Source: Microlunatus antarcticus
Lineage (GTDB): Bacteria > Actinomycetota > Actinomycetes > Propionibacteriales > Propionibacteriaceae
Length of the DNA: 64,000 bases
Reading direction: 5' to 3'
NCBI RefSeq assembly: GCF_014193425.1
Contig: NZ_JACHZG010000002.1
Span: 93,510 to 157,509 of the forward strand
The translations under genes were made by a program, and so were the position numbers. The notes under the pieces were generated by a model. The model was given only the letters and a program-made list of their open reading frames with translations, was not told where the DNA came from and did not search any database. Below, piece after piece: positions 1 to 8,558 of this stretch (position 1 is its first letter; each line of letters starts with the position of its first letter).

Positions 1-510
1 CAGAGCAACAAGCTGGCCGAGCGCCTCGGTCGTACGGTCCTCGTGATCGGGGCCGGCCTGCTGAGCGTCGGGCTGATCTGGCTGTGGCTCGTGCTGCGGT
101 CCAGCAACCCGGCCGGGCTGACCCACTGGGACCTGCTGCCGCCGCTGCTCATCGCGGGCCTCGGCAACGGCGCCTTCATTGCCCCGAACGCGCAGTTCAT
201 CATCGCCACCGTCGACCGCGCCGAGGCCGGCGCGGCGAGCGGTGTGGTCTCCACCGTCCAGCGCGTCGGCAGCGCCGTCGGGATCGCGATCATCGGCAGC
301 GTGCTCTTCGGCTCGCTGGTGATCACCGGCCCGGACACGGTCGCCTCGGGCTTCACCACCGCCGCGGGGAACGCGATGGCCGTGAGCGCCGCGTTCAGCG
401 TGGTCGCCCTGCTGCTCGTCTTCGCGCTGCCGAAGCGCACCGGGGGGCACGGCCCGGCCGCGCCGAAGCGCGCCGCAGTGGCTCAGGACGTGGCGCAGCC
501 CACCGCCTGA
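1..510 (+). CDS. MFS drug exporter, C-terminal part (5' truncated by window)
   Basis: The reading frame is open from the first base, so the gene begins outside the window and only about 169 C-terminal residues are seen. They hold three to four hydrophobic helices with the glycine/alanine-rich pattern of the last helices of 14-helix (DHA2, EmrB/QacA-type) proton-drug antiporters, including the run AGAASGVVSTVQRVGSAVG that is typical of this family. The short tail after the last helix is basic and ends at a TGA. A strong hairpin follows directly. The substrate cannot be inferred from this fragment. Family call is good; subfamily is less certain. Confidence 0.8.
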   Translation, partial: QSNKLAERLGRTVLVIGAGLLSVGLIWLWLVLRSSNPAGLTHWDLLPPLLIAGLGNGAFIAPNAQFIIATVDRAEAGAASGVVSTVQRVGSAVGIAIIGSVLFGSLVITGPDTVASGFTTAAGNAMAVSAAFSVVALLLVFALPKRTGGHGPAAPKRAAVAQDVAQPTA

Positions 511-529
511 CCCGGCCCGACCCGAGAAC

Positions 530-569
530 GGGGAGGTTCTGACCGCGACTACGCGGTCGGAACCTCCCC
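530..569. terminator. Bidirectional hairpin terminator
   Basis: An 18-base arm starting GGGGAGGTTC pairs with its partner ending GAACCTCCCC across a 4-base loop; the only irregularity is a T.G wobble. It lies between two convergent genes and overlaps the stop codon of the minus-strand nucleotidyltransferase, so it can end both transcripts. No U-tract is present, as is common in actinobacteria. Confidence 0.7.
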
Positions 570-1130
570 GATCCGGTTCAGGTCCGCGGGGGTGTCGACG
601 TCGAGCAGGGCACGGGGGTCCAGGACGACCCGGGCGGGTGGCGGGTCCAGCGACGCGAGGAGGCGGCGTACGGAGGCACCCGCTCCGAGGCTCGGCCCGG
701 CCGCCTCGAGGACGCGACGCGCTCCGGCGGCGGTCCCGGCGAGCTGGAGCGGGAAGACCTGCCCGTCGTCCCCGTGGGCGACCACGAGGTCCGTCCCGAC
801 GAGGGCGTCCAGCAGGACCGGTACGGCCGCGCCCGCCCCCGGGGCGTCGCCCGGGAGGGTGCTCACCGTGTCGGCCCCCGCGACCAGCGCCGCGGCGAGT
901 CCGGCCACCAGCGCCGCCGCCGGCCCACCGCCGGGTGGGTCCTCGCGGATGGACGAGACCGGCCGCCGGACGACCCGTTCGGGCCCGACGACGATCACCG
1001 GGAGGCCCGCGGGGACCGAGGCGAGGGTCGCGTCGAGCAGCGTTACGCCGTCGAGGTCGGTGACGAGCTTGTCGCTGCCGAACCGCCGGGACTCACCACC
1101 GGCCAGGACGACCACCCAGGTCCCGGGCAC
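549..1130 (-). CDS. MobA-like nucleotidyltransferase (molybdopterin guanylyltransferase family)
   Basis: A 193-residue single-domain protein of the NTP_transf_3 (MobA-like) family, which transfers a nucleotide from GTP/CTP to a cofactor or sugar phosphate. The N-terminus carries the nucleotide-binding signature VLAGGESRRFGSDKL (about residues 8-22), followed by REDPPGGGPAAAL and the metal-binding LPGDAP near residue 90; the tail has the usual DVDTPADL. Length matches MobA (about 190-200). It starts with GTG three bases after the stop of the isochorismate synthase gene, so the two are probably co-transcribed. Whether it makes molybdopterin guanine dinucleotide or a different cofactor is not settled, since no other molybdenum-cofactor gene is nearby. 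Confidence 0.75.
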   Translation of the reverse strand: MPGTWVVVLAGGESRRFGSDKLVTDLDGVTLLDATLASVPAGLPVIVVGPERVVRRPVSSIREDPPGGGPAAALVAGLAAALVAGADTVSTLPGDAPGAGAAVPVLLDALVGTDLVVAHGDDGQVFPLQLAGTAAGARRVLEAAGPSLGAGASVRRLLASLDPPPARVVLDPRALLDVDTPADLNRIGEVPTA

Positions 1131-1133
1131 GAA

Positions 1134-2438
1134 TCAGGGCAGCGCGGGGGCGAGCCGAGCCAGGGCGGGCCGGACCAACGCGGAGATCATCGGCGCGAGC
1201 TTGGCCTGCGCCTCCGCCCACTCGGCCTCGGGGTCGGAGCCGGCCACGATGCCGCAGCCGGCGTAGAGCCGGATCCGGCGCCGGTCGGTCTCGTCGAGGA
1301 TCCCGCAGCGCAGCGCGATGGCCCACTCCCCCGCGCCCGTGGCATCGGTCCAGCCCACCGGGCCGGCGTAGCGCTCGCGGTCGAGGTGCTCCAGCGCGGC
1401 GATGCGCCCGCGGGCGACGTCGGTGGGGGTCCCGCAGACGGCGGCGCTGGGGTGCAGCGCGGCCGCCAGCCCGAGCGCGGTGACGCCCGGGGCGACGGCG
1501 GCGGTCACGTCGCTGGCCAGGTGCAGGACGTTCGGCAGCTCGAGGACGTACGGGTGCTCGGGGACGTTCAGCGCCGAGCAGAAGGGCTCGAGCGCCGCGG
1601 CCACGGAGGCGACCGCGTACTCGTGCTCCTCGAGGTCCTTGCTCGACCGCGAGAGGGCGTCCGCCCGGGCCAGGTCGGTGCGCCCGTCACCGGTGCGCTG
1701 GATGGTGCCGGCCAGTACGCGCGACGTCGCCAGGCCCGCCTCGAGCCGGATCAGCATCTCCGGCGTCGAGCCGACCAGACCGTCGACGAGGTAGGTCCAG
1801 CACCGGGGGTAGGTCTCGCTGAGCTGCCCCACGAGCCAGCGGGCGTCCAGGTCGGCGTCGGCGACCGCGACGAGGTCACGCGCGAGCACGACCTTGTCGA
1901 GCAGACCGGCACCGATGTCGCCGACGGCGCGGGAGACCGCGGCGCGCCACTGCTCGGGCGTCAGCGTGCCACCCTCGAAGCGCACGCCTGAGGGCGGCGG
2001 GGGCACGGACCCGGCCACGGGCGCAGGACGGCGCTCGTCCTCCTCCAGACCGATCTGGGTGAGCCAGGCCCGGCCGGCCCGGCGGCCGAGGACCGTGCGC
2101 GGCACGACCATGCCCGAGGGGACGGCCGTGTTGTCGGGGTCGAAGACGAAGCTGCCGAAGGCGACGAGACCGCTGCCCGGGATCGTCACGTCGAGGTCGG
2201 ACTCGACGTCGCTCTGGGCGACGAGCGCGGTCCACCACTCCTCGGCGTCCTGCGGCCCGGCCGCCTTGTGGCGCACGACCTCGCCCCAGGCGACCATGCC
2301 GTCGCCGCCGCGCAGCCAGGCGACCGCGTCGGTCTCGGGCAGCATCGCGACGAGCGGTCCGGGGTCGGGCACCGTGACCGTCCGCACCCGCAGCCGCGGG
2401 GGGACCAGGGTCGCCCCGTCCAGGGGTGGACTGCTCAC
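1134..2438 (-). CDS. menF: Isochorismate synthase
   Basis: Converts chorismate to isochorismate, the first committed step of menaquinone synthesis; could in principle serve a siderophore, but five other men genes are in the window. The 434-residue protein has the chorismate-binding fold: KVVLARD (about residues 200-206), GSTPEMLIRL, the SxKDxEEH helix (SRSSKDLEEHEYAV), HPSAAVCGTP and a terminal GCGIVAGSDPEAEWAE with the Mg-binding acids. The open frame continues upstream, but GTG 2438 is preferred because a TACATT -10 box lies six bases before it, giving a leaderless mRNA. It drives the MobA-like gene downstream and is divergent from the aldolase gene, whose -10 box is only ten bases away. 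Confidence 0.9.
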   Translation of the reverse strand: MSSPPLDGATLVPPRLRVRTVTVPDPGPLVAMLPETDAVAWLRGGDGMVAWGEVVRHKAAGPQDAEEWWTALVAQSDVESDLDVTIPGSGLVAFGSFVFDPDNTAVPSGMVVPRTVLGRRAGRAWLTQIGLEEDERRPAPVAGSVPPPPSGVRFEGGTLTPEQWRAAVSRAVGDIGAGLLDKVVLARDLVAVADADLDARWLVGQLSETYPRCWTYLVDGLVGSTPEMLIRLEAGLATSRVLAGTIQRTGDGRTDLARADALSRSSKDLEEHEYAVASVAAALEPFCSALNVPEHPYVLELPNVLHLASDVTAAVAPGVTALGLAAALHPSAAVCGTPTDVARGRIAALEHLDRERYAGPVGWTDATGAGEWAIALRCGILDETDRRRIRLYAGCGIVAGSDPEAEWAEAQAKLAPMISALVRPALARLAPALP

Positions 2439-2444
2439 ACCACA

Positions 2445-2450
2445 AATGTA
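2445..2450 (-). promoter_or_regulatory. -10 box (TACATT) of menF, leaderless
   Basis: TACATT on the minus strand, six bases before the GTG start, fits the TANNNT -10 consensus with transcription beginning at the start codon. No clear -35 was found. Confidence 0.45.
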
Positions 2451-2459
2451 GGTGGCTCC

Positions 2460-2465
2460 TAGGGT
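2460..2465 (+). promoter_or_regulatory. -10 box (TAGGGT) for leader ORF and aldolase
   Basis: TAGGGT lies eight bases before the GTG of an 18-codon leader ORF and about 60 bases before the aldolase start. It is back-to-back with the menF -10 box. Confidence 0.35.
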
Positions 2466-2473
2466 GGACCGTC

Positions 2474-2530
2474 GTGACGAGAACCCCGCTCCTGCGTGAC
2501 TTCCGACGCACCCCCGGGTCGGGCCGGTGA
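2474..2530 (+). CDS. Putative 18-residue leader peptide overlapping aldolase start
   Basis: A GTG-initiated frame of 18 codons (VTRTPLLRDFRRTPGSGR, then TGA) begins eight bases after a TAGGGT -10 box and ends in a GTGA overlap with the GTG of the aldolase gene. The peptide is arginine-rich (five of 18). The aldolase GTG has only a weak purine run upstream, so its translation may depend on ribosomes finishing this frame. This is a reading-frame observation; expression is inferred. If the aldolase instead uses a different start, the overlap would be chance. Confidence 0.35.
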   Translation: MTRTPLLRDFRRTPGSGR

Positions 2531-3393
2531 CCCTCGTCTCCACGGCCGACCTGCTGGCCGACGCGTACGCCCGCGGGACCGGTCTCGCGGCCCTCAACGT
2601 CATCACCCTCGAGCAGGCCGAGGGGACGGTGCTGGGGGCGGAGCAGGCCGGTCTGCCGGTCGTGCTGCAGGTCAGCCAGAACGCGGCCAAGTTCCACCTG
2701 GACGACCCGGCTCCGCTCGCCGCCGCGCTGCTCGTCCTCGCGAGGACCAGCCAGGTCGACGTGTCGCTGCACCTCGACCACGTGACCCGCGTCGACCTGC
2801 TGCACCGCACGGCCGAGTGCGGCTTCAGCTCGGTGATGTTCGACGCCGGGCCGCTGCCGTACGAGGAGAACGTCGCGGCCACCCGTGACGCCACGACGTG
2901 GGCGCACGAGCACGGCCTGCTGATCGAGGCCGAGCTGGGCTACGTGGGCGGCAAGGCCAGTCAGGTGGAGAGCGCCCACGGCACTGGCGTCCGCACCGAC
3001 CCCGACCAGGCCGCCGAGTACGTCGGCGCCACCGGCGTGGACGCGCTCGCGGTCGCCGTCGGCAGCCGCCACGCGATGACCACCGCCGACGCCGAGCTCG
3101 ACCTCGACCTGGTCGCCCGGCTGCGCGCCGCCGTCGACGTCCCGCTGGTGCTGCACGGGTCCTCCGGCGTCCCGCAGCCGACGATCGCCGCCGCGGTGGT
3201 CGCCGGGATGACCAAGGTCAACATCGGGACGATCACCACCGTCGCCTTCACGCAGGCGATCCGCCAGCACCTGGCCGACGTGCCGAAGGTGACCGACCCG
3301 CGGCAGTACCTGACCCCGGCCCGCAAGGCCGTCAGCGCCGTCGTCGCCGAGCTGGTGTCGACCGTCGCCCTCGCGGGCACCCGCTCCTCCTGA
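2527..3393 (+). CDS. Class II ketose-bisphosphate aldolase (fructose/tagatose-bisphosphate type)
   Basis: A 288-residue zinc-dependent aldolase of the FbaA/GatY/KbaY family, cleaving a ketose 1,6-bisphosphate to dihydroxyacetone phosphate and an aldehyde. Visible signatures are LHLDHV (residues 79-84; catalytic Asp and Zn His), GFSSVMFDAG, IEAELGYVGG, TGVDALAVAVGSRH, VLHGSSGV and the phosphate-binding KVNIGT. Length (about 285) fits the GatY/KbaY group better than the 340-residue FbaA of most actinobacterial glycolysis. It is followed after 35 bases by a zinc alcohol dehydrogenase on the same strand, a pairing typical of sugar-alcohol or sugar-acid catabolism, so the substrate may be a catabolic ketose phosphate. 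GTG start assigned from the homologous N-terminus. Confidence 0.85.
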   Translation: MTLVSTADLLADAYARGTGLAALNVITLEQAEGTVLGAEQAGLPVVLQVSQNAAKFHLDDPAPLAAALLVLARTSQVDVSLHLDHVTRVDLLHRTAECGFSSVMFDAGPLPYEENVAATRDATTWAHEHGLLIEAELGYVGGKASQVESAHGTGVRTDPDQAAEYVGATGVDALAVAVGSRHAMTTADAELDLDLVARLRAAVDVPLVLHGSSGVPQPTIAAAVVAGMTKVNIGTITTVAFTQAIRQHLADVPKVTDPRQYLTPARKAVSAVVAELVSTVALAGTRSS

Positions 3394-3428
3394 TCCACGA
3401 CCCCACCAGAAGAGAAGAGGCTCGTCCC

Positions 3429-4460
3429 GTGCGCGGTGTCTACCTGCCCGGCCACTCCGACGTCGACATCAAGCAGGTCCCCGACCCCGTCCCCGGACCC
3501 GGTCAGGTGCTGCTGGCCATGAAGGCGTCGACCATCTGCGGCTCCGACATCCGCGCCATCTACCGCGAGCACCTCCAGGGCGACCCGGCCGAGATGTACC
3601 AGGACGTCGTGGCCGGGCACGAGCCCGCCGGCGAGGTCGTCGCGGTCGGCCCCGACCCGGTCCGGCTGAAGGTCGGCGACCGGGTCTGCGTCTACCACAT
3701 CAGCGGCTGCGGCCAGTGCGACGACTGCGTGCGCGGCTACCAGATCAGCTGCTCCTCCCCGAAGCGCGCCGCGTACGGGTGGCAGCGCGACGGCGGCCAC
3801 GCCGACCTGATCCTCACCGAGGAGCGCGACTGCGTCGTGCTGCCCGACTTCGTGACGTTCCTCGACGGCGCCTGCGTCGCCTGCGGCTTCGGCACCGCGT
3901 ACGAGGGCCTGATCCGCGCCAACGTGAGCGGCCGGGACAGCCTCGCCGTCGTCGGTCTCGGGCCCGTCGGTCTCGCGGCCGGCCTGCTCGGCGGCAAGCT
4001 CGGCGCCACCCCGCGCATCGGCATCGACCCCAGCCCCGAGCGACGCGAGCTCGCCCTCGAGCTCGGCGCGGTCGACGCCGCGTACGCCCCCGACCGGGCC
4101 GCCGACGCGCTGGACGTCCTCGGGGCCGGCGCGCACGTCGCCATCGACTGCTCCGGCAGCGGTCCCGGCCGGGCCACCGCGATCAGCCTCCTTCGCGCCC
4201 GGGGCCGCATGGTCCTGGTCGGCGAGGGCAACGGCCTCACCGTCGACGAGGTCAGCCCGACCCTCATCCACCCCTCGATCACGATCATCGGCTCGTGGGT
4301 CACCAGCCTCGAGCACATGCGCGAGCTGGTCGAGCGCCTGCCGGTGTGGAACCTCCACCCCGAGGTCATCGTCACCGACCGCTTCGGGATCGACGACGCG
4401 GACGCCGCGTACAAGCTGGCGGCGCAGGGACGGGCCGGCAAGGTCGCGCTCGTCCCCTGA
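3429..4460 (+). CDS. Zinc-dependent alcohol dehydrogenase (MDR family)
   Basis: A 343-residue medium-chain dehydrogenase that oxidises a polyol or alcohol with NAD(P). The N-terminal half has the catalytic-zinc ligands CGSD (about residue 37) and GHEPAGEV, then the structural-zinc lobe with four cysteines (CGQCDDCVRGYQISC). The Rossmann motif VGLGPVG is near residue 177, followed by GIDPSPER. Starts at GTG with AGAAGAGG eight bases upstream. It lies just behind the class II aldolase, so the two probably act in one sugar or polyol pathway; sorbitol/galactitol/threonine-type substrates are all possible. Confidence 0.85.
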   Translation: MRGVYLPGHSDVDIKQVPDPVPGPGQVLLAMKASTICGSDIRAIYREHLQGDPAEMYQDVVAGHEPAGEVVAVGPDPVRLKVGDRVCVYHISGCGQCDDCVRGYQISCSSPKRAAYGWQRDGGHADLILTEERDCVVLPDFVTFLDGACVACGFGTAYEGLIRANVSGRDSLAVVGLGPVGLAAGLLGGKLGATPRIGIDPSPERRELALELGAVDAAYAPDRAADALDVLGAGAHVAIDCSGSGPGRATAISLLRARGRMVLVGEGNGLTVDEVSPTLIHPSITIIGSWVTSLEHMRELVERLPVWNLHPEVIVTDRFGIDDADAAYKLAAQGRAGKVALVP

Positions 4461-4482
4461 GCCTGGTCCGACCCAGAACGGG

Positions 4483-4516
4483 TCGACCTGTGCACCGACA
4501 TCGGTGCACAGGTCGA
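4483..4516. terminator. Perfect bidirectional hairpin terminator
   Basis: TCGACCTGTGCACCGA pairs perfectly with its reverse complement across a 2-base spacer (16-bp stem). It sits between the convergent dehydrogenase and ABC exporter genes. Confidence 0.75.
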
Positions 4517-4535
4517 GCCGTTGCTGCGTGAGGGA

Positions 4536-6185
4536 CTAGCGCTTGCGCTGCTTGGCCGTCGTGGCCTGGGCCTCGCGCTCGCGCTTCTGCAGGTCGAGCT
4601 GCCGCTGGGCGTCCTGCTGCCGGGCGCGCATCGAGTCGGCGTCGAAGGAGTTGAAGAGCACCACCGCCGTGATCGCCTCGATGGCGAGCGACCAGAGCGG
4701 GGAGAAGCCGAGCAGCATCGGCGCGGTCGCCAGCAGGCAGACGTCGAAGCCGCGGAACAGGTTGGTGACCAGCCCCGGGGGCAGCGCCCCCGCCTGGGTG
4801 GAGACCATCGGCTTGCTGAAGTCGACGCCCTTGGCCTGGGTCCAGCGGATGGCGGCCAGCAGACCGGCGCCCGCGGTGGCCACGGCCATCAGCGACGCGG
4901 TGCCCAGCGGGCGCTCGGCGCCGCCGGTGGCCACGCCGGCGAAGGCGGGGGCGACGAGCACGGCCCAGACCGCCGCCAGGATGGCGGGGGCGGTGACCAT
5001 GGACATCTTGATCTGCGCCATCGAGAAGGGCAGGCACCGCGCGAGGCCGCCCGAGCGCGTGAGGACGCGCAGCCCGTTCAGCATCGGCACGATCGCCCCG
5101 AAGAGGGCCAACGCACCGAACACCGGGGTGACGGCGCTGAGGCCGAGGGCCTCCGAGGCGTACGGCACGACGAGCGTCCCGGCCCAGCCGATCAGGGGCT
5201 GCGGGAAACGTCGCAGCCGCTGCCACTCGCGCCAGGTCAGGGCCTGCAGCCCCTCGCCGCGACCCCGCTTCGGCGTCACGTGGCCGATCTCCATGGTCCG
5301 GCGCTGCACGACGATGTCGCGGGCCAGGCCGATGTCGAGGGCGAAGAACGCGCCCGAGATGCCCCGGACCAGCGAACCGCCGCTGACCAGCCGCGTACGA
5401 CGGATCGACGCGAGCCGCGAGACGGCCAGCCCGCCGGCGACGAGCAGGACGACGAGCGCGAGCGCGGCGACGGCGCCGCCGATCTCGGTGCCCAGGCTGG
5501 TGGTGAGGGAGAAGGTCAGCCGGTCGGCAGCCACCCCGACCACTCCGAGGAGGGCGACCACGGCCAGGACGCCGAACACGAACGAGGCGGCCCGGCTGAG
5601 CTTGTGACGTTCGCGCCCCTGCTGCGCGGCCGCGGCGGCGACCGCGGCGGAGGCGGCGACGCCGGTGGCGACGGCCCAGACGGCCGCCTCGACCGCGGGC
5701 GACCCGGTCAGCAGGGACACGAGCCCGCCGATCAGCGCGCCGCCGACGAAGGACCCGACCAGCGCGGCCACGAGCCGGGACCGCAGCAGGCGGGAGCGCG
5801 AGATCGGGGCGTCGAGCAGCCAGAACCCCTCGGCCGCCGAGGCGAGCACGGGCCCGAACAGCCGGGCGACGGCCAGCGCGGTCGCGACCGCGGCGAGCAC
5901 CGCGGCCCAGGGCAGCAGCGCCCGCGCGGAGAGGCAGGAGGCGCTGTCGCAGCCGGCCACGACGCGCTGCGCCTTGAGGATGACGTTGACCGTCATCGCG
6001 CCGATCATCAGCGCGGCGATGACGGCGACGTACGCGTCGCTGAGCGCCTGCCCCAGGTTGCGGGTGGCGCGGCCGCGGCGCCAGTCCTTCATCAGCCCGC
6101 GCAGCTCGCGGGTCGACGCCGTCGGCAGGACGGGGGGCTCGGGCAGGTCGGGCCCGTCGTTCTCGTCGAGCTCGGTGGAGCTCAT
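4536..6185 (-). CDS. ABC exporter membrane subunit (polytopic, DUF6297-like)
   Basis: A 549-residue polytopic membrane protein with roughly ten to twelve hydrophobic helices after a 60-residue hydrophilic N-terminus. A cytosolic stretch near the middle (RRTMEIGHVTPKRGRG) and a charged, glutamine-rich tail are visible. It resembles the actinobacterial family often annotated DUF6297, found beside single ABC ATPases; the family name is from memory. The ATG overlaps the stop codon of the ATPase gene (ATGA), so the two are translationally coupled and presumably form one exporter. Substrate unknown. Confidence 0.7.
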   Translation of the reverse strand: MSSTELDENDGPDLPEPPVLPTASTRELRGLMKDWRRGRATRNLGQALSDAYVAVIAALMIGAMTVNVILKAQRVVAGCDSASCLSARALLPWAAVLAAVATALAVARLFGPVLASAAEGFWLLDAPISRSRLLRSRLVAALVGSFVGGALIGGLVSLLTGSPAVEAAVWAVATGVAASAAVAAAAAQQGRERHKLSRAASFVFGVLAVVALLGVVGVAADRLTFSLTTSLGTEIGGAVAALALVVLLVAGGLAVSRLASIRRTRLVSGGSLVRGISGAFFALDIGLARDIVVQRRTMEIGHVTPKRGRGEGLQALTWREWQRLRRFPQPLIGWAGTLVVPYASEALGLSAVTPVFGALALFGAIVPMLNGLRVLTRSGGLARCLPFSMAQIKMSMVTAPAILAAVWAVLVAPAFAGVATGGAERPLGTASLMAVATAGAGLLAAIRWTQAKGVDFSKPMVSTQAGALPPGLVTNLFRGFDVCLLATAPMLLGFSPLWSLAIEAITAVVLFNSFDADSMRARQQDAQRQLDLQKREREAQATTAKQRKR

Positions 6186-6826
6186 CCGCGCGGGGCCCCG
6201 AGCGTGACCGTGCGGGTCGCGACGCTCTCGACCAGGGTGGGCTCGTGGCTGGCGAAGACGATCGCCAGGCCCTGCTGCCGCTCGGCCTGGAGCCGGCGCG
6301 AGAGCCAGCCGACACCTTCGACGTCGAGGCGCTGCTCGGGCTCGTCGAGGATCAGCAGCCGGCGGGGACGGACGAAGGCGGTCGCGAGCGCGAGGCGCCG
6401 GCGCTGGCCGGAGGACAGGGTCCCGGGGAGCTGGCCCGACTGGGGGACCAGCTGCACCTCCTCGAGCACCTCGTCGACCTGGGCGTCCGGGTCGGTGATC
6501 CCGTGGGCCCGGGCCAGCAGGTCGAGGTGCTCGACCACCGACAGGTCGGGGAAGAAGTCGAGGTCGTCGATGACCGTCGCGACGTCGCGGCGGACCTGGG
6601 GGTCCGTCTCGGACATCGGGTTGCCGCAGACCTCGATGGTGCCCTCGTCGGGCCGGTCGGCCCCGACCAGGCAGCGCAGCAGCGTCGACTTGCCCGCACC
6701 GTTGCGCCCGGTCAGCGCGATCGCCTCCCCGGCCCGGACCTCGAGGTTGAACTTGTCGAAGATCGTGTTGGGTCCGAAGGCACGGCGCAGGCCGGTCACC
6801 TTGAGCACGGTCGCGCGTTTGGCCAC
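6182..6826 (-). CDS. ABC transporter ATP-binding protein
   Basis: A compact 214-residue ATPase. Walker A is GRNGAGKST (about residues 40-48), the ABC signature is LSSGQRRRLALA, Walker B is RRLLILDEPEQRLD, and the switch histidine is in FASHEPT. The D-loop has EQRLD in place of the usual TNGLD, a mild deviation. Starts at GTG; it is the first gene of a two-gene operon with the polytopic membrane protein. Divergent from sigK, with a 183-base region between them. Confidence 0.9.
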   Translation of the reverse strand: MAKRATVLKVTGLRRAFGPNTIFDKFNLEVRAGEAIALTGRNGAGKSTLLRCLVGADRPDEGTIEVCGNPMSETDPQVRRDVATVIDDLDFFPDLSVVEHLDLLARAHGITDPDAQVDEVLEEVQLVPQSGQLPGTLSSGQRRRLALATAFVRPRRLLILDEPEQRLDVEGVGWLSRRLQAERQQGLAIVFASHEPTLVESVATRTVTLGAPRG

Positions 6827-6997
6827 CGGAGAAGTGTGCCTCAGTGCAGCCAGACCAATCTTTGTCGACGCGGCCGCCGAACTGTTCCCGACGAGCCCGA
6901 CCGACGGTCACCGGCCGTTCGAGCTCGGGGGAGGTCGTCAGGCATGTCAGCCGTGCTTTTCGCGCCCGCAACCCACGCGTTCCGCCTCCGGCCGGGG

Positions 6998-7003
6998 TAC
7001 GGT
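6998..7003 (+). promoter_or_regulatory. -10 box (TACGGT) of sigK, leaderless
   Basis: TACGGT six bases before the GTG of sigK, matching the leaderless pattern seen at other genes here. The -35 is not clear, so whether SigK itself or the housekeeping factor reads it is unknown. Confidence 0.35.
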
Positions 7004-7009
7004 CGCCGC

Positions 7010-7648
7010 GTGAATCTGTACGTCGCCGCTGACGGACCGGAGCCTTCCGGTCCTTCGGCGCGCGCTGCAGAGACCCCCGCGGTGCCGGACCGGGCACAGG
7101 AGGCGGCCGACCTCGCCGAGCTCGTGCACCGGGTGTCCCGCGGTGATGCAGAGGCCTTCGCCCGCCTCTACGACGCGACCTCGACCCGCACGTACGGCGT
7201 CATCTGGCGCGTGCTGCGCTCGGCCGACCACGCCGCCGAGGTGACGCAGGAGGTCTACACCGAGGTGTGGCGCCAGGCGACGCGCTTCGAGTCGACCAAG
7301 GGGTCGGTGACGGCCTGGATCACGACGATGGCCCATCGCCGTGCGGTGGACCGCGTACGTTCGGTGACGAGCGAGGTGGCCCGGGACGAGCACTACGCCA
7401 GGGCGGAGCCCGGCCGCGAGGTCGACCACGTCTGGGAAGGCGTGTCGGAGCGGCTCGACGCCGAGCGCGTCCGCAAGGGCCTCGAGGCGCTGACCCCGAT
7501 CCAGCGGGAGGCGCTGACGCTCGCGTACTTCGGCGGTTACACCCAGAGCCAGGTCGCGGAACGGCTCAAGCTGCCCCTCGGGACGGTCAAGACCCGGATC
7601 CGTGACGGCCTCATCAGTCTGCGCAACGTGTTGGAGGTGGAGTCGTGA
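7010..7648 (+). CDS. sigK: ECF sigma factor, SigK-like
   Basis: A 212-residue extracytoplasmic-function sigma factor. Sigma region 2 spans about residues 37-110, with the -10-recognition helix around [18 protein letters not shown]; region 4 spans about 158-207 with the helix-turn-helix [23 protein letters not shown]. It directly precedes, and overlaps by GTGA, an RskA-type anti-sigma gene, the arrangement of mycobacterial SigK-RskA. A longer upstream frame exists, but GTG 7010 is chosen because the ECF domain begins shortly after it and a TACGGT box lies six bases before it. In mycobacteria the pair controls secreted redox-related antigens; the regulon here is unknown. Confidence 0.88.
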   Translation: MNLYVAADGPEPSGPSARAAETPAVPDRAQEAADLAELVHRVSRGDAEAFARLYDATSTRTYGVIWRVLRSADHAAEVTQEVYTEVWRQATRFESTKGSVTAWITTMAHRRAVDRVRSVTSEVARDEHYARAEPGREVDHVWEGVSERLDAERVRKGLEALTPIQREALTLAYFGGYTQSQVAERLKLPLGTVKTRIRDGLISLRNVLEVES

Positions 7649-8484
7649 GCGAGATCCACGACGACGCCGCCGCGTACGCGCTCGACGCCCTCGACGCGAC
7701 CGAGCGCGAGGCGTTCGAGGCCCACCGGTCCGGCTGCGCGGATTGCACCGCCGAGGTCGCCGAGCTCAGCGAGACCGCGTCGTTCCTCGTCCTGTCGTCG
7801 GCGGCCCCGCCGCTGCCGCCGTCGTTGCGCGCCTCCGTCCTCGCCGGCATCGCCGACGTCGAGCAGCTGCCGCCGCTCCCGGGCCGCCCCCGGCGCGCCC
7901 TCGCCTCGGTCGATCCCGTCGAGGTCGACGACCCGCCCGTGGTCGCGGACACCGCCGCGAGCCCGCTCGTCGACGAGCTCGCCCTGCGTCGGGTGAGCCG
8001 TCGGGCCCGCGTCCTCTCGGTCCTCGTGGCGGCGGTCACGGTCGTCGCCCTCGCGCTGGGCGGGGTGGCCATCTCGCTCGTGCGCCAGGCGCAGCAGCCC
8101 CAGGTCGCCGAGCCCCAGGTCACGCAGACGCCGCAGCCCCCGCAGGTCGACCCGGCGCTCCTCGCCGCGCCGGACGCGCGGATCCGTCGGACCAAGCTGA
8201 TCGACGGCACCGAGGTGTCCTTCGTGGTGTCCAAGGAGCAGAACCGCGCGGCGTTCGTCAGCGCCGACCTCCCGTCGCCCGGCGCCGGGAACGAGTACCA
8301 CCTGTGGACGCTGAAGGGCGACACCGTCGTCCGGCCCGACGCCACGCTGCCGGGCGGGACCAACCAGGTCCAGCTCTTCACCGGCCCGGTCTCCGACTCG
8401 ACCGCGCTCGCCATCAACATCGAGCCCACCGGCACGGCGCCGCAGGCACCCACGACGGAGGTGCTCGGCGCCGTCACGATCTGA
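7645..8484 (+). CDS. rskA: Anti-sigma-K factor RskA
   Basis: A 279-residue single-pass membrane protein that holds SigK inactive until proteolysed. The N-terminal zinc anti-sigma domain has His27-x3-Cys31-x2-Cys34 (HRSGCADC); one transmembrane helix spans about 122-146; a proline/glutamine-rich linker leads to a C-terminal extracytoplasmic domain with the RskA-type [11 protein letters not shown] and final beta strands. Its GTG overlaps the sigK stop codon (GTGA), so the two are translationally coupled. Zinc-binding residues are intact, suggesting redox or metal input. Family length is about 230-280. Confidence 0.88.
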   Translation: MSEIHDDAAAYALDALDATEREAFEAHRSGCADCTAEVAELSETASFLVLSSAAPPLPPSLRASVLAGIADVEQLPPLPGRPRRALASVDPVEVDDPPVVADTAASPLVDELALRRVSRRARVLSVLVAAVTVVALALGGVAISLVRQAQQPQVAEPQVTQTPQPPQVDPALLAAPDARIRRTKLIDGTEVSFVVSKEQNRAAFVSADLPSPGAGNEYHLWTLKGDTVVRPDATLPGGTNQVQLFTGPVSDSTALAINIEPTGTAPQAPTTEVLGAVTI

Positions 8485-8558
8485 CGCCTGCTCCCTCCTC
8501 CGACCGCCCGGGCACGACTCGCCCCGTTCTGTCGGAGCCCCGTGCCAGAGTTCCTCCC

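Noticed and set aside
4521..7013. An 830-codon plus-strand open frame opposite the ABC exporter
   Set aside because: Product is low-complexity Gly/Arg/Asp-rich, with no domain; it is the antisense shadow of two clear genes in GC-rich DNA.
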